NCBI RefSeq assembly: GCF_024347535.1
Contig: NZ_AP025497.1
Span: 2,666,001 to 2,730,000 of the forward strand
Direction: 5' to 3'
Length of the DNA stretch: 64,000 nucleotides
Source: Vibrio kanaloae
GTDB lineage: Bacteria; Pseudomonadota; Gammaproteobacteria; Enterobacterales; Vibrionaceae
Part shown: positions 1 through 9,846 of the stretch, one piece after another
How the letters are laid out: the number at the start of each line of letters is the position of its first letter
Numbering within the stretch: the first letter of the stretch is position 1
Notes under the pieces: model-generated
The model's database searches: none
What the model was told of the DNA's origin: nothing
The model's input: the letters and a program-made list of their open reading frames with translations, nothing else
Position numbers and translations under genes: made by a program

Positions 1-1223
1 ACGATCCACAACTTCTTCGTTCAGCAGCGCAGCGCGATGCCGCTTTTGAAGCAGTAACGTCAAGCCGTAGTGATTTGTTACCACAAATTAATCTAACAGC
101 GAACTACGACATTAACCGTGGTGATAGAGATACCTCTGGTACAGGTAGCTCAAGTATTGATAACAACACTTGGGGAGCAGCGATCGGCTTCACTCAAGAG
201 CTTTATCAACGCTCTTCATGGATCACGCTAGATACAGCAGAAAAAACGGCTCGTCAATTTGATTCAGCTTACGCGGCCGAACAACAAGCTTTGATCCTTC
301 GTGTTTCGACAGCATACTTCGAAGTACTTCGAGCTCAAGATAACCTAGAGTTTGTTCGTGCAGAAAAAGCAGCAGTTGCTCGTCAACTAGAACAAACTAA
401 GCAGCGTTTTGAAGTGGGTCTTTCAGCAATTACCGATGTACATGATGCGCAAGCTCAATACGATGGCGTTTTAGCTGATGAAGTTCTTGCAGAAAACGAC
501 TTAACGAATAGTTACGAAGGTCTACGTGAGATTACAGGTCAGGAACACGCTAACCTAAGCATCCTAGATACGGATCGCTTCTCAGCAAGCAAATCTTCTG
601 ACTCTGCAGTGGCACTTGTAGAACAAGCTGAACAAAAGAACCTTAGCCTACTCGCTGCACGTATATCTCAAGACGTAGCAAAAGATAACATTTCTCTAGC
701 AAGCTCAGGTCACTTACCAAGCTTAACGTTAGATGGTAGCTACTCCCTGTCAGATCAATCAAACAGCTCTCAAAATTATGATCAAGACAACCTAAATCTA
801 GGCTTAAACTTAGTTGTGCCTCTATACACGGGTGGTAACACAACTTCTTTGACTAAACAGGCTGAATACAACTACGTTGCAGCAAGTGAAGATCTAGAAG
901 CAACTTACCGTAGCGTTGTAAAAGACGTACGTGCATTCAACAACAACATCAGTGCTTCAATTGGTGCTCTGCGCGCTTACGAACAATCTGTGGTTTCAGC
1001 TCAATCTGCTCTAGAAGCAACAGAAGCCGGTTTTGATGTTGGTACTCGTACTATCGTTGACGTACTGGATTCGACTCGTCGTCTATACGATGCGAACAAA
1101 AACCTTTCAGATGCTCGTTACAACTACATCCTAAGTGTACTTCAGCTTCGCCAAGCGGTTGGTACGCTAAGCGAACAAGACATTGTTGATGTAAATGCAG
1201 GTCTAAAAGTAGCAAGCAAGTAA
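1..1223 (+). CDS. tolC: TolC outer-membrane efflux channel (5' end missing)
   Basis: Outer-membrane channel of type I secretion and tripartite efflux. The reading frame is open from base 3 to the stop at 1221-1223, giving about 406 visible residues of a protein usually near 440-490, so the signal peptide and first strand lie outside the window. The sequence shows the duplicated outer-membrane efflux protein repeat: an early DPQLLRSAAQRDAAF segment, LLPQINLTANYD, and a second copy with LPSLTLDGSYSLSDQS and VPLYTGG. Long polar helices follow each beta part, as expected for the periplasmic tunnel. A TTG at 75 is internal and not the start. Two hairpins follow the stop. The family assignment is secure. 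That it serves the RND pump at 41-45 kb is only inferred. Confidence 0.95.
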   Translation, partial: DPQLLRSAAQRDAAFEAVTSSRSDLLPQINLTANYDINRGDRDTSGTGSSSIDNNTWGAAIGFTQELYQRSSWITLDTAEKTARQFDSAYAAEQQALILRVSTAYFEVLRAQDNLEFVRAEKAAVARQLEQTKQRFEVGLSAITDVHDAQAQYDGVLADEVLAENDLTNSYEGLREITGQEHANLSILDTDRFSASKSSDSAVALVEQAEQKNLSLLAARISQDVAKDNISLASSGHLPSLTLDGSYSLSDQSNSSQNYDQDNLNLGLNLVVPLYTGGNTTSLTKQAEYNYVAASEDLEATYRSVVKDVRAFNNNISASIGALRAYEQSVVSAQSALEATEAGFDVGTRTIVDVLDSTRRLYDANKNLSDARYNYILSVLQLRQAVGTLSEQDIVDVNAGLKVASK

Positions 1224-1237
1224 TTATAAAACCCTAA

Positions 1238-1263
1238 TTAAAGACTCTAATGAGAGTCTTTAA
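1238..1263 (+). terminator. Hairpin after tolC
   Basis: An 11-bp perfect stem (TTAAAGACTCT with AGAGTCTTTAA) closes on a 4-nt loop just after the tolC stop. It lacks a good T-run, so it may protect the 3' end, with the stronger terminator at 1287 ending transcription. Confidence 0.6.
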
Positions 1264-1286
1264 TAAAGTGATTAGATTACAGTTAC

Positions 1287-1319
1287 AAAAATGCCGCTCA
1301 TTGAGCGGCATTTTTTTTA
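1287..1319. terminator. Bidirectional terminator between tolC and hldE
   Basis: ATGCCGCTC and GAGCGGCAT form a 9-bp GC-rich stem with a 3-nt loop, flanked by A4-5 on the left and T8 on the right. It lies between convergent tolC and hldE and suits both directions. Confidence 0.9.
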
Positions 1320-1359
1320 TTGATAAAAAGCTATAGCTTAGAAGCTAAAAGACAGAACG

Positions 1360-2790
1360 TTAGCCTCGACCACCTTTGATCGCTTTGATGATTTCAGTCG
1401 TAGAGCAACCATCTTCAAAGTTAAGCACTTTCACTTCACCACCAGCCGCAATCACTTCCGCACCACCCGCGATCTCTTCAGGTTTGTAATCGCCACCTTT
1501 CACTAGAATGCTTGGTAGTACCTCAGAGATCAAACGTTGCGGTGTATCTTCAGAAAACGGAACCACCCAATCAACCGCGCCTAAGCCAGCCAATACCGCC
1601 ATACGACGATCAGTTGGATTGACAGGGCGACCTGGCCCTTTTAAGCGTTTCACTGACTCATCAGTATTTACTGCAACGATCAAACGATCACCCAATTCAG
1701 CAGCATGGTTCATGTAAGAAACATGGCCGGCATGCAGAATATCAAAGCAACCATTGGTCATAACCACTTTCTCGCCTTTCGCACGAGCACGTTTCACCGC
1801 TTCAACCAATGCAGCTTCAGAGATCACGCCGTAGTCTGTATCTTGGCTACCGTGAATCGCTTCCGCTAACTCAATCGTCGACAGCGTCGATGTACCTAAC
1901 TTACCGACTACCACTCCAGCTGCCGCATTTGCTAACGCACACGCCTCATCCAGTGGTTTGCCCGCAGCAACTGAAGCCGCCAATACCGAGATAACGGTAT
2001 CACCAGCACCCGTCACGTCATACACTTCTTTCGCTTGAGTCGGCAAGTGGAATGGTGCCTGACCTTTACGCAGCAGTGTCATACCATGCTCACTACGAGT
2101 CACCAACAAGGCTTCAAAGTCATACTTCTCAATCAAGGCTATACCCTTCTCGATGAGATCTTCTTCTGACTTAACCTTTCCTGCCACCAGCTCGAATTCC
2201 GACATATTTGGCGTAAGCAGAGTCGCACCACGGTAGCGTTCTAAATCGGCACCTTTGGGATCGATAAAAACCGGAACGTTCGCAGCACGTGCTTTTTGAA
2301 TAAAGCTCTGCACATGCTCCAAAGCGCCTTTTGCGTAGTCAGATAGGATTACCGAACGTACATTAGGAAGTGCTTGTTCCATGCGAGACAAAATAAGTTC
2401 AGGATCCGTGTTCTCAAATTTCTCTTCAAAATCAAGACGAATCAACTGCTGACCACGGCTCATCACGCGCAGTTTGGTAATCGTTGGGTAATCTTTCAAC
2501 TCAACAAAATCACACTTAACCTTTAAAGCAGCCAAGGTATCTTTTAACACCTCGGCTGGTTCATCTTTACCAGTTAAGCCAACAACATGAGCATGGCCAC
2601 CAAGAGAAGCAATATTCATTGCAACGTTGGCAGCACCACCTGGACGCTCTTCGTTATTTTCTACTTTTACAACAGGGACAGGTGCTTCTGGTGAAATACG
2701 GCCAGTTGGGCCATACCAGTAACGATCAAGCATTACGTCACCGACAATAAGAACACCTGATTGGCTGTAGTCAGGTAGAATTGGTTTCAT
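1360..2790 (-). CDS. hldE: Bifunctional heptose-7-phosphate kinase / heptose-1-phosphate adenylyltransferase HldE
   Basis: Cytoplasmic enzyme making ADP-heptose for the lipopolysaccharide inner core. The 476-residue length is the usual length of the fused enzyme. The N-terminal ribokinase-fold domain (about 1-320) shows the substrate motif [17 protein letters not shown] and the catalytic [11 protein letters not shown]. The C-terminal nucleotidyltransferase domain (about 340-476) shows [16 protein letters not shown], which holds the HxGH signature. It lies 120 bp downstream of glnE on the same strand, an arrangement known from other gammaproteobacteria, and may be partly co-transcribed with it. 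ATG start at 2790. A 13-bp palindrome (GCTAGA-g-TCTAGC, 2816-2828) lies just upstream, with unknown role. Confidence 0.97.
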   Translation of the reverse strand: MKPILPDYSQSGVLIVGDVMLDRYWYGPTGRISPEAPVPVVKVENNEERPGGAANVAMNIASLGGHAHVVGLTGKDEPAEVLKDTLAALKVKCDFVELKDYPTITKLRVMSRGQQLIRLDFEEKFENTDPELILSRMEQALPNVRSVILSDYAKGALEHVQSFIQKARAANVPVFIDPKGADLERYRGATLLTPNMSEFELVAGKVKSEEDLIEKGIALIEKYDFEALLVTRSEHGMTLLRKGQAPFHLPTQAKEVYDVTGAGDTVISVLAASVAAGKPLDEACALANAAAGVVVGKLGTSTLSTIELAEAIHGSQDTDYGVISEAALVEAVKRARAKGEKVVMTNGCFDILHAGHVSYMNHAAELGDRLIVAVNTDESVKRLKGPGRPVNPTDRRMAVLAGLGAVDWVVPFSEDTPQRLISEVLPSILVKGGDYKPEEIAGGAEVIAAGGEVKVLNFEDGCSTTEIIKAIKGGRG

Positions 2791-2910
2791 TGTTGAACTC
2801 CAAAAATCGAATCTGGCTAGAGTCTAGCACACCGATTACAGTGGCTAAAACATATAAAAATGAGTAAAGCCTATCTCTATAGGCACTGCGAAAGATAAGC
2901 AAAAGACAAC

Positions 2911-5760
2911 TTATACTTCCATCCATTGCTTCCAAGCTTGAACCACATGTTCTCTTTCCATTTCGAACTTATCAATCGCTACGTCTGCATCCAGGTTAAG
3001 TAAGTTTCGATGGTGAATTTCATCACGCAACGTTGTATAGGCATTGATCAGTGCCATACCTTGTTGCTCGTCCATAATCCCTTGCGACAGCAAACTTTCA
3101 AAGATTCTCACATTGTCGCACCAGCGAGTGAGTTTCGGCTTTTCATTACTGTATCGCAGCACTAAGTATTGCGCTAAAAACTCAACATCAGTAATCCCAC
3201 CCGCATCTTGCTTAAGCATGAAACGACCGGATTTTTTACCACCTAGATGACCACGCATTTTTTCACGCATATCAACAACCGACTTTTTTAAAGTGGCTTC
3301 GTCACGTGGAAGACACAACACCTCATGACGCGTTTTATTGAACGCTGTAGCCAACCGTTCATCTCCGAAAATCATACGGGCGCGAGTCAAAGCTTGATGC
3401 TCCCAGGTCCAAGCGTCCTTGTGTTGGTACTCATCAAAGGCATCTGTTGGGCTAACCATTAGACCAGAGGCACCCGAAGGACGCAGGCGAGTATCCACTT
3501 CGTATAAAATTCCAGAAGCGGTTCTGGTTGAGAAAATATGAATAATACGCTGTGCCAACCTAAGGTAAAACTGACGTCCATCGATCTCTTTCTTACCATC
3601 AGTATAGATATCAACAGGACAGTCGTGCATGAATACGATATCGAGATCGGAATTATAGCCAAGTTCCCAGCCTCCCACTTTGCCATAGCCAATAACTGCA
3701 AACCCACGACCTTCGCGGTCTTTCACATGAGTTGGTTCACCAAACTTCGCCGACACCTGTAACCAAGCTTGATTAACACCCGCTTCGACAATCGCTTCTG
3801 CTAAATACGTCAAGTGGTCACTCACCTTCATGACAGGTAGAGCACCCGCAATATCCGCGGCTGCAATTCTCAATATACAGGTCTGCTTAAACTGACGCAG
3901 GCCTTCCATCTGCTGCTCCATATCATCTTCAGGAATACGAGCAAGATAATCACGTAATTCTGTCTTGTAAGACTCAAGCGGCACTGGGTTATAGAGCTGC
4001 TGAGGGTCGATAAGTTCATCAAGCAGGATTGGGTAACGTCCAAGCTGCTCAGAGATCATTGGGCTGGCGGTACATAATCGAACTAACTGAGTCAGTGCAG
4101 CAGGGTGTTCATCTAATAGCTCGAGATAGGTGGTACGCGTGACTATTTTGTGCAATAAATGCAATACCCGAGACAAACCAAACTCCGCATACTTATTGGT
4201 ATACAGAGCTTGAAAGACTTTAGGCATTAAACGATTTAAGACCTCCCTCCCACGTGGACCAAGAGTTTTCTTAGCAAGGTCAGCTTTAAACTGAATGATC
4301 GTTTTCGCCGCTTCTGGCGGGCTAACTACTGCGATGTCGTGTTCTAAGACATGCTCAATCACATCGGGTTTATGAGCCATATCCCACAACTCATTAAAGT
4401 AACTCGCGACGGGATTCGCATCCTCTTCTTCCATCCCAATAAGATCTTCAAATACGGTATGTACATTCGCCATATGTGCACGAGTTGCAGTAATCAAGCT
4501 ATCCCAATCAGAAAATTGCATCGCAACAGCAAGCTGCAGTTGTTCGTGCTCACTATCTGGTAAGGTTTGAGTTTGCTTGTCAGCCATCGCTTGTAATAGG
4601 TTTTCAAGTCGACGCAAGAACATATAAGCATTGCGTAAATGGTCAACCTCTTCGGCCTCTAATAACTGGAGAGATTCAATAGCACTTAACGTTTTCAACA
4701 AGCCTCGACTACGAAGACTCGGTTCGCGCCCACCACGAATTAACTGAAAGACCTGAGCAATGAACTCAACTTCACGAATACCACCAGAACCAAGTTTAAT
4801 ATTGTTTGATAAACCACGACGACGTACTTCACTGCTGATCATCGACTTCATCCGGCGAAGAGACTGAATCGCACTAAAGTCAATATAACGACGGAACACA
4901 AATGGCCGCATCATCTGGCGTAGTTCTTGGTATTCGGGGTACATTTCACTACCCATCACTCGCGACTTAACCATCGCATAACGTTCCCAATCACGGCCTT
5001 GTTCCTGATAATAATCCTCAAGTGCGGCATAGCTCATCACCAATGGGCCACTCTCACCAAACGGACGCAAACGCATGTCAACTCGATAACAGAATCCATC
5101 AAATGTTTGCTGATCAAGCGCCTTGATAATACGCTGGCCTAAACGAGTAAAAAACTGCGCATTGGCGATACTACGTCTTGCGCCTTGCGTTTCACCATTT
5201 TCAGGGTAAGTAAAAATCAGGTCGATATCAGAAGAGAAGTTGAGCTCACCGCCACCTAGCTTGCCCATACCAATGATCAGCATCGGCTGCGCTTCACCTT
5301 GTTCGTTGCAAGGCGTCCCCCACTCCTTACAGCAAATATCGTACTGCCATTGATAGGTTTCGAAGATCATCGCCTCAGCCAACATCGATAAATGATTTAA
5401 GCTCTGCTCTAACTCCCAAGACCCCATGAAGTCACGCCAGGCGATATAAGTCATTTCTCGATTACGGAACTGACGCAACACATGTTGACCACTCATTTCA
5501 TCTGCGCAACCAGACAACAATTCGGCCAATCGCTCACGATAGCCTTCAGCTCGCTCTTCACATGACAACATGGCTGGTAAGGTGTTAGATAAAATCGTAT
5601 CACGTTGTAAGCTATCACCAATAAAACAGCTCAAACCCAATACATACTTAAGGTCGTCAATCAATGGCTCGGGCCAATGACTAATGGCTTCACTTTGATG
5701 TTCTAACAATTGCTCAAAAGCAGACTGCGAATGAGTGACGAGTTGAGAAGGCAATAGCAT
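2911..5760 (-). CDS. glnE: Bifunctional glutamine synthetase adenylyltransferase/adenylyl-removing enzyme GlnE
   Basis: Controls glutamine synthetase by adding or removing AMP in response to PII and glutamine. At 949 residues it has the full family length. It carries two nucleotidyltransferase domains. The N-terminal one has GMGKLGGGELNFSSDIDLIF near residue 165 and is the adenylyl-removing half in the characterised family. The C-terminal one has GYGKVGGWELGYNSDLDIVF near residue 690 and is the adenylylating half. Both carry the paired DxD metal ligands. Helical regulatory domains follow each half. The ATG at 5760 begins MLLPSQLVTHSQ. hldE follows on the same strand. I see no truncation or frameshift. 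Confidence 0.97.
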   Translation of the reverse strand: MLLPSQLVTHSQSAFEQLLEHQSEAISHWPEPLIDDLKYVLGLSCFIGDSLQRDTILSNTLPAMLSCEERAEGYRERLAELLSGCADEMSGQHVLRQFRNREMTYIAWRDFMGSWELEQSLNHLSMLAEAMIFETYQWQYDICCKEWGTPCNEQGEAQPMLIIGMGKLGGGELNFSSDIDLIFTYPENGETQGARRSIANAQFFTRLGQRIIKALDQQTFDGFCYRVDMRLRPFGESGPLVMSYAALEDYYQEQGRDWERYAMVKSRVMGSEMYPEYQELRQMMRPFVFRRYIDFSAIQSLRRMKSMISSEVRRRGLSNNIKLGSGGIREVEFIAQVFQLIRGGREPSLRSRGLLKTLSAIESLQLLEAEEVDHLRNAYMFLRRLENLLQAMADKQTQTLPDSEHEQLQLAVAMQFSDWDSLITATRAHMANVHTVFEDLIGMEEEDANPVASYFNELWDMAHKPDVIEHVLEHDIAVVSPPEAAKTIIQFKADLAKKTLGPRGREVLNRLMPKVFQALYTNKYAEFGLSRVLHLLHKIVTRTTYLELLDEHPAALTQLVRLCTASPMISEQLGRYPILLDELIDPQQLYNPVPLESYKTELRDYLARIPEDDMEQQMEGLRQFKQTCILRIAAADIAGALPVMKVSDHLTYLAEAIVEAGVNQAWLQVSAKFGEPTHVKDREGRGFAVIGYGKVGGWELGYNSDLDIVFMHDCPVDIYTDGKKEIDGRQFYLRLAQRIIHIFSTRTASGILYEVDTRLRPSGASGLMVSPTDAFDEYQHKDAWTWEHQALTRARMIFGDERLATAFNKTRHEVLCLPRDEATLKKSVVDMREKMRGHLGGKKSGRFMLKQDAGGITDVEFLAQYLVLRYSNEKPKLTRWCDNVRIFESLLSQGIMDEQQGMALINAYTTLRDEIHHRNLLNLDADVAIDKFEMEREHVVQAWKQWMEV

Positions 5761-5872
5761 GTTTCTTCCTTGTATTAGCTGCGCGCTGAACAGTCAGTTC
5801 TGCTCTTAAATAAATAGTATTAACAGCAGAGTATTAATAACTAAAGATAAGTTATACCAAAGTTACGCCAAT

Positions 5873-5907
5873 AAAAAACGCCCACATGAGTAATGTGGGC
5901 GTTTTAT
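5873..5907. terminator. Terminator downstream of the chemotaxis receptor gene
   Basis: AAAACGCCCACAT and ATGTGGGCGTTTT form a 13-bp perfect stem with loop GAGTA, with A/T tracts on both sides. It ends the minus-strand receptor gene starting at 7235 and insulates glnE. Confidence 0.9.
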
Positions 5908-5978
5908 CGGTGAACTTATCGAGTTAAGCCTTTGTCTCTAAGACATAACTCTTAGAGGTAAAGATTAGGCTTTAAAGG

Positions 5979-7235
5979 CTAAACCTTAAACTGCTTAATC
6001 TTACCGTCGAGCTCTTGCGCGTTGCTTTCCATAAGCTGGGAAGTCTCAAGAAGCTCGCCAACCACCACTACAGATGCTTCAACAAGTTCACGAACATTGG
6101 TCAGGTTAACGCTCATCTCTTCAGCAACACTGCTTTGTTGGCCCGCAGCGGTTGCGATCTGGAAGTTCATATCATTGATTTGGTTGACTTGGCTGACGAT
6201 ACCATCAAGCTCAGAGCCTGCATTAGTCACCAGATCAACGCCTTCTGCTGCTTCCACAACACTTTTCTCCATCAGCCCAACCGCGGAGTTAGCACTGCTT
6301 TGTAGGTGGCTGATCATGTCTTGGATTTCTACTGTCGCTTGCTGAGTACGCTGTGCAAGATTACGAACCTCATCGGCAACAACAGCAAAACCGCGACCCG
6401 CCTCACCTGCACGCGCCGCTTCAATCGCTGCGTTTAACGCCAGTAAGTTGGTTTGTTCTGAAATACCTTGGATAGTACCAACCACGCTGCCGATTGAATC
6501 AACGCGCTCTTCAACTTGGTTTACCGCCGCAGCTGAAGCTGCGATGTCGGAAGACAGTTCACTCATCTTAGAAACCGATCCCTGCACGAACTTCTGACCT
6601 GTCAATGCTTGGCCTGATGCCTGCTCTGTTAGAGAAGAGGCACTTTGTGCATGTTCGGCTACGGTTTGTACCGTTGACGTCATCTCACTCATTGCTGTCG
6701 CAAGCTGATCGATCTCATTGAACTCTTCTTGAGCCGAATCTTTGGTTTCCGACATGCTGATGGTCATCACTTCTGTCAAAGCAAATAACTCATCTGAAGA
6801 GGCTACCTGAGTTTTGATCATGTCGTTCAATTGAACTCGCGTTTTTTCGAGTTCGCGTGCCACATCGCCGTATTCATCCTTACAATCCATATGAATTGGC
6901 ACTGACAGATTCTTGTCTGCCATCGTTTTGATTGCATCATTCAAGTATTGCGTTTGACGGAGCATAACGCGAGCTGCTGCTAATAGAAGAACCACAAATA
7001 CAATGATCATCAAGGCGGTTTGCCAAGCTACTTGAACGAGGTAAGTTTCATAATGCTGCTGGGCAACTTGGGTATTGTTTGTTGCTGCAAGCAATGAATC
7101 GTAAAACGTACTTGCGTCCCATAGCTGCTTTGAAATGATCAAAATCGTGCTGAATACCATCAGCATGATCATTTTCGGAACGAGACGAACGTCAGAGATT
7201 ACCCTTTCCCACGGCTTGAATGACACTTTAGTCAT
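5979..7235 (-). CDS. Methyl-accepting chemotaxis protein with almost no periplasmic domain
   Basis: Membrane chemoreceptor expected to signal to CheA/CheW. Of 418 residues, the C-terminal part carries the cytoplasmic signalling hairpin, with the conserved tip [22 protein letters not shown] at about 262-283, then [18 protein letters not shown]. Two membrane helices are visible (about 22-40 and 68-92), but only some 30 residues lie between them. There is therefore no Cache or four-helix ligand domain. A HAMP-like stretch follows (about 90-145). No CheR-docking pentapeptide ends the chain (it ends KIKQFKV). It is monocistronic, with its own terminator and ATG start. It probably senses through the membrane or cytoplasm or through a partner; the ligand is unknown. 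Confidence 0.93.
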   Translation of the reverse strand: MTKVSFKPWERVISDVRLVPKMIMLMVFSTILIISKQLWDASTFYDSLLAATNNTQVAQQHYETYLVQVAWQTALMIIVFVVLLLAAARVMLRQTQYLNDAIKTMADKNLSVPIHMDCKDEYGDVARELEKTRVQLNDMIKTQVASSDELFALTEVMTISMSETKDSAQEEFNEIDQLATAMSEMTSTVQTVAEHAQSASSLTEQASGQALTGQKFVQGSVSKMSELSSDIAASAAAVNQVEERVDSIGSVVGTIQGISEQTNLLALNAAIEAARAGEAGRGFAVVADEVRNLAQRTQQATVEIQDMISHLQSSANSAVGLMEKSVVEAAEGVDLVTNAGSELDGIVSQVNQINDMNFQIATAAGQQSSVAEEMSVNLTNVRELVEASVVVVGELLETSQLMESNAQELDGKIKQFKV

Positions 7236-7332
7236 TGTCAGTTCTCCATTAACTCTTATATATTGATGGCTTCTATATCCGCGACATGGCTATGTCAGTC
7301 AAAATTCGCAATTTATTTTGAGCCTCGTATGA

Positions 7333-8082
7333 ATGTTAAATAGTATCAAAGACACAGCCAAGCCGATGAGCTTATTATCACTGATTCTCTCTTTCCTAGC
7401 GTTATTTGTGATCTCAGGCTTATTGTTTGCACCAATTGATAAAGAATCGAAACAAGTCCTTATCGGCCTCGATTTTATAATCTGTAGTGTTTTTCTTTTT
7501 CAGCTCACAATAGACCTACTCAGATCACAAAACAAAACCGAATTCTTAAAAGTTCATTGGATCGACTTTTTGGCGAGCATTCCAATGATCGAACCGCTTC
7601 GTTTTGCTCGTATATTTCAGATATTGCGTGTCATCTTGGTATTACGCTCCAGCAAGCGCATTTTCAGAGAACTGTTTCGCAACCGCAGAGAGACCACTCT
7701 CGCCTCAATCATTCTGTTATTGGTAATTTTGCTTACTATCGGCGCCGGTACCATTCTGTTGTTAGAACACAAAGCTCCTAACGCAAACATTACTACCGGC
7801 TATGATGCTTTGTGGTGGGCTTTCGTAACAATCAGTACCGTTGGTTACGGTGATCACTTTCCAGTGACCAATTCAGGAAAACTGGTTGCTTCTCTAGTTA
7901 TCGTTTGTGGGGTAGGTGTTTTTGGTATGATTTCAGGTTTGATAACCTCACTCATCACTTCTCCAACCGATTTACAAAATCAGCAATTGGAGAATAAAGA
8001 ACGTAAACTGGATAAGATTCTAGAGCAGCAACAATTGATACTCGAACGGCTAGAAAGGCTTGAGCAACAAACAAAAAAATAG
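7333..8082 (+). CDS. Small voltage-gated-type potassium channel
   Basis: Inner-membrane K+ channel subunit of 249 residues. The pore loop and selectivity filter STVGYGDHFPVT lie near residues 167-178, between two helices (about 120-140 and 190-210). Upstream hydrophobic segments (about 12-33, 43-62) precede an Arg-rich amphipathic helix (RFARIFQILRVILVLR, about 90-105) that resembles a voltage-sensor S4. After the pore there is no RCK or cyclic-nucleotide domain. Instead a Glu/Gln/Leu-rich helix (about 217-249) looks like a tetramerising coiled coil. The start is ATG at 7333; the gene is divergent from the chemoreceptor, with 97 bp between them. The channel call is firm; voltage gating is inferred from the helix pattern. 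Confidence 0.9.
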   Translation: MLNSIKDTAKPMSLLSLILSFLALFVISGLLFAPIDKESKQVLIGLDFIICSVFLFQLTIDLLRSQNKTEFLKVHWIDFLASIPMIEPLRFARIFQILRVILVLRSSKRIFRELFRNRRETTLASIILLLVILLTIGAGTILLLEHKAPNANITTGYDALWWAFVTISTVGYGDHFPVTNSGKLVASLVIVCGVGVFGMISGLITSLITSPTDLQNQQLENKERKLDKILEQQQLILERLERLEQQTKK

Positions 8083-8099
8083 GACCGAAGCCCTATTTT
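8076..8099. terminator. Convergent terminator, channel gene / ygiF
   Basis: AAAATAGG and CCTATTTT form an 8-bp stem with an 8-nt loop. The left arm overlaps the channel stop codon (8080-8082). It could serve both convergent genes. Confidence 0.6.
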
Positions 8100-8121
8100 A
8101 TCATTCATATTGGTGTGGGGT

Positions 8122-9639
8122 TTAGTCTTGCCAGTACGGCTCAACTTCTACACTGATTTGGCGCGTCTGCTCCATTGCATGCAAAATGGACACTTCTTGG
8201 CGAGCTAACCAACGTTCCAATTGAACTTTCTCATCACCTTCCAACTTTTCAGTCAGCGGCTCTAGCGTTCTTAGCATCAGCAAATCATCAATCCCTTGTA
8301 CCATGTCGGCCCACGGTAAGCGGAAACTGTTGCGTTCAACATCGTCGTATAAACTCGCAAAACCGACGCCGGTATATAGACTGCGCATCAAACGGTATTG
8401 TTGGTCAATATACGCTTGGCTCGTCATCACTCGTTCTGGTGGAAAAACTTCCATGAGATCTGCCCACGTACGATCAAGCTGTTGCACCGAAAACCATTCA
8501 ATACCACGAGCCATTTGCTCACGAGCTTTATCGTCTAAAAACGGCTGCCAACCACGAGATAAAATCCAACGGCTTAGGTCTAATAATAGCCCTGTGTAGC
8601 GAGAAGAACTCAGTAAGGTAAGAAGCTCTTCGCGGTCTGGAAGTTGATCTTGCATCTCTTTCAGCTCAGTCACTAAAAACTTACGGGCATCTAACTTACG
8701 CAGGACATGGCCTTTATCTTCCAGCAAATCTTCAAAGTGGTCATAGGTTTTTAGCCAATCGAGTTCTTGCTCAAGCCACTTCAACTCTTGGCGTAAAATA
8801 GCACTTGCACGTCTTGGTACAATACCGCCATAAATGGTGAAGGTTTGACGAATAAAGCTCAGCGAATGACTGATCTCATGCAGTGCTTCTATTGATTGGC
8901 GTTCTGTGAAAATCTGCTCATGATAATGCCAATGAGCGAGAGCATGCTCTAACGATTGAATAAAACACGATTCAACGGTGTCACTTTTGTCGGTATCAAC
9001 TAAGGTTAAAGGAGTCACTTCATCTCCTTGATAACCTTGGGCAAGACGATACCCTTTGGCTGCCTTACTGAGGTTACCGAGGCGCATGCCACCATGCTCA
9101 GAAAATTGGCGAGATAGAGTAAACAGAGCGTCCGTTTGGCCTGATTTAAGTTCTAACTCAACTTCACAAATAGGCTCTTGCAGTTCACCAGACTCAACAA
9201 AGCCTTGGTCGAACGCAACCTCAACCTGGCTACCATCAGGCATGCCAATCAACCATTGTTCACGAGTGAAGTTAGTAGAGAAAAGAGGCGTAAGCTCAGC
9301 TTGAAGCGCGTCGATATCTTTCCCCTCTGGCCAAATGTCCTCAGGGTGCAAAGATAACTTAGGTTCGTTATTGTCGTGTTCGGCATTGTATTCAGGCCTT
9401 TGATGCAAGCCAGCAACAACACGTCCTGCAGTCTTTACGGTTTGTACAAATACGTCATCAAAGCGTCGAATGCGCAAGCCGATATCGTGCTTACGTAACC
9501 AGTTGTCAGGGGTGTCAAAGTAGATGTTACCTAGCTCACGACAACTGTGCTGAAGTACTTTAGTTTCAGAAATTTTATTGCGTAAAGTCTCTGAAAAATC
9601 AGGCGAAACAAAAAACTTCAGTTCTATCTCGGTTTCCAT
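8122..9639 (-). CDS. ygiF: Inorganic triphosphatase, CYTH-CHAD domain protein (YgiF type)
   Basis: Predicted to hydrolyse inorganic tripolyphosphate. The N-terminal CYTH tunnel domain begins with the signature ETEIELKFF (residues 2-10) and carries paired acidic/basic strands through about residue 200. The C-terminal helical CHAD domain (about 215-500) carries conserved His and Arg residues, such as the HEISHSLSF and RRASAILRQELKW segments. I chose the ATG at 9639 (505 residues) because AAAGG precedes it at good spacing and the ExExK motif must be near the N terminus. A longer frame would need TTG at 9696. Characterised relatives are E. coli YgiF enzymes. The domain call is firm; the in vivo role is unclear. 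Confidence 0.92.
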   Translation of the reverse strand: METEIELKFFVSPDFSETLRNKISETKVLQHSCRELGNIYFDTPDNWLRKHDIGLRIRRFDDVFVQTVKTAGRVVAGLHQRPEYNAEHDNNEPKLSLHPEDIWPEGKDIDALQAELTPLFSTNFTREQWLIGMPDGSQVEVAFDQGFVESGELQEPICEVELELKSGQTDALFTLSRQFSEHGGMRLGNLSKAAKGYRLAQGYQGDEVTPLTLVDTDKSDTVESCFIQSLEHALAHWHYHEQIFTERQSIEALHEISHSLSFIRQTFTIYGGIVPRRASAILRQELKWLEQELDWLKTYDHFEDLLEDKGHVLRKLDARKFLVTELKEMQDQLPDREELLTLLSSSRYTGLLLDLSRWILSRGWQPFLDDKAREQMARGIEWFSVQQLDRTWADLMEVFPPERVMTSQAYIDQQYRLMRSLYTGVGFASLYDDVERNSFRLPWADMVQGIDDLLMLRTLEPLTEKLEGDEKVQLERWLARQEVSILHAMEQTRQISVEVEPYWQD

Positions 9640-9846
9640 AGTTATACCTTTCTGTGAAGATAGGGACAGGATATTGCCAATTTGAACACTCGGCAAGTCA
9701 GAAATATCGCCCTTATGATGATCTAAAACAGTTTTAATGAGAGATTGATTAGGTTAACATGCGCGACTTTGTAGCCATCGCTTAACATTTCACCGTGAAT
9801 ATGGTGTATGTTGTTTTAAGGTTATTATTTATTAGGTTGGATGACC

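Noticed and set aside
6015..6345. Two plus-strand frames opposite the chemoreceptor
   Set aside because: Shadow frames of a conserved coding region; low-complexity Ser/Thr composition typical of antisense reading.
9640..9696. N-terminal extension of ygiF to TTG 9696
   Set aside because: ATG 9639 has a good ribosome site and places the ExExK motif at the N terminus as the family requires.
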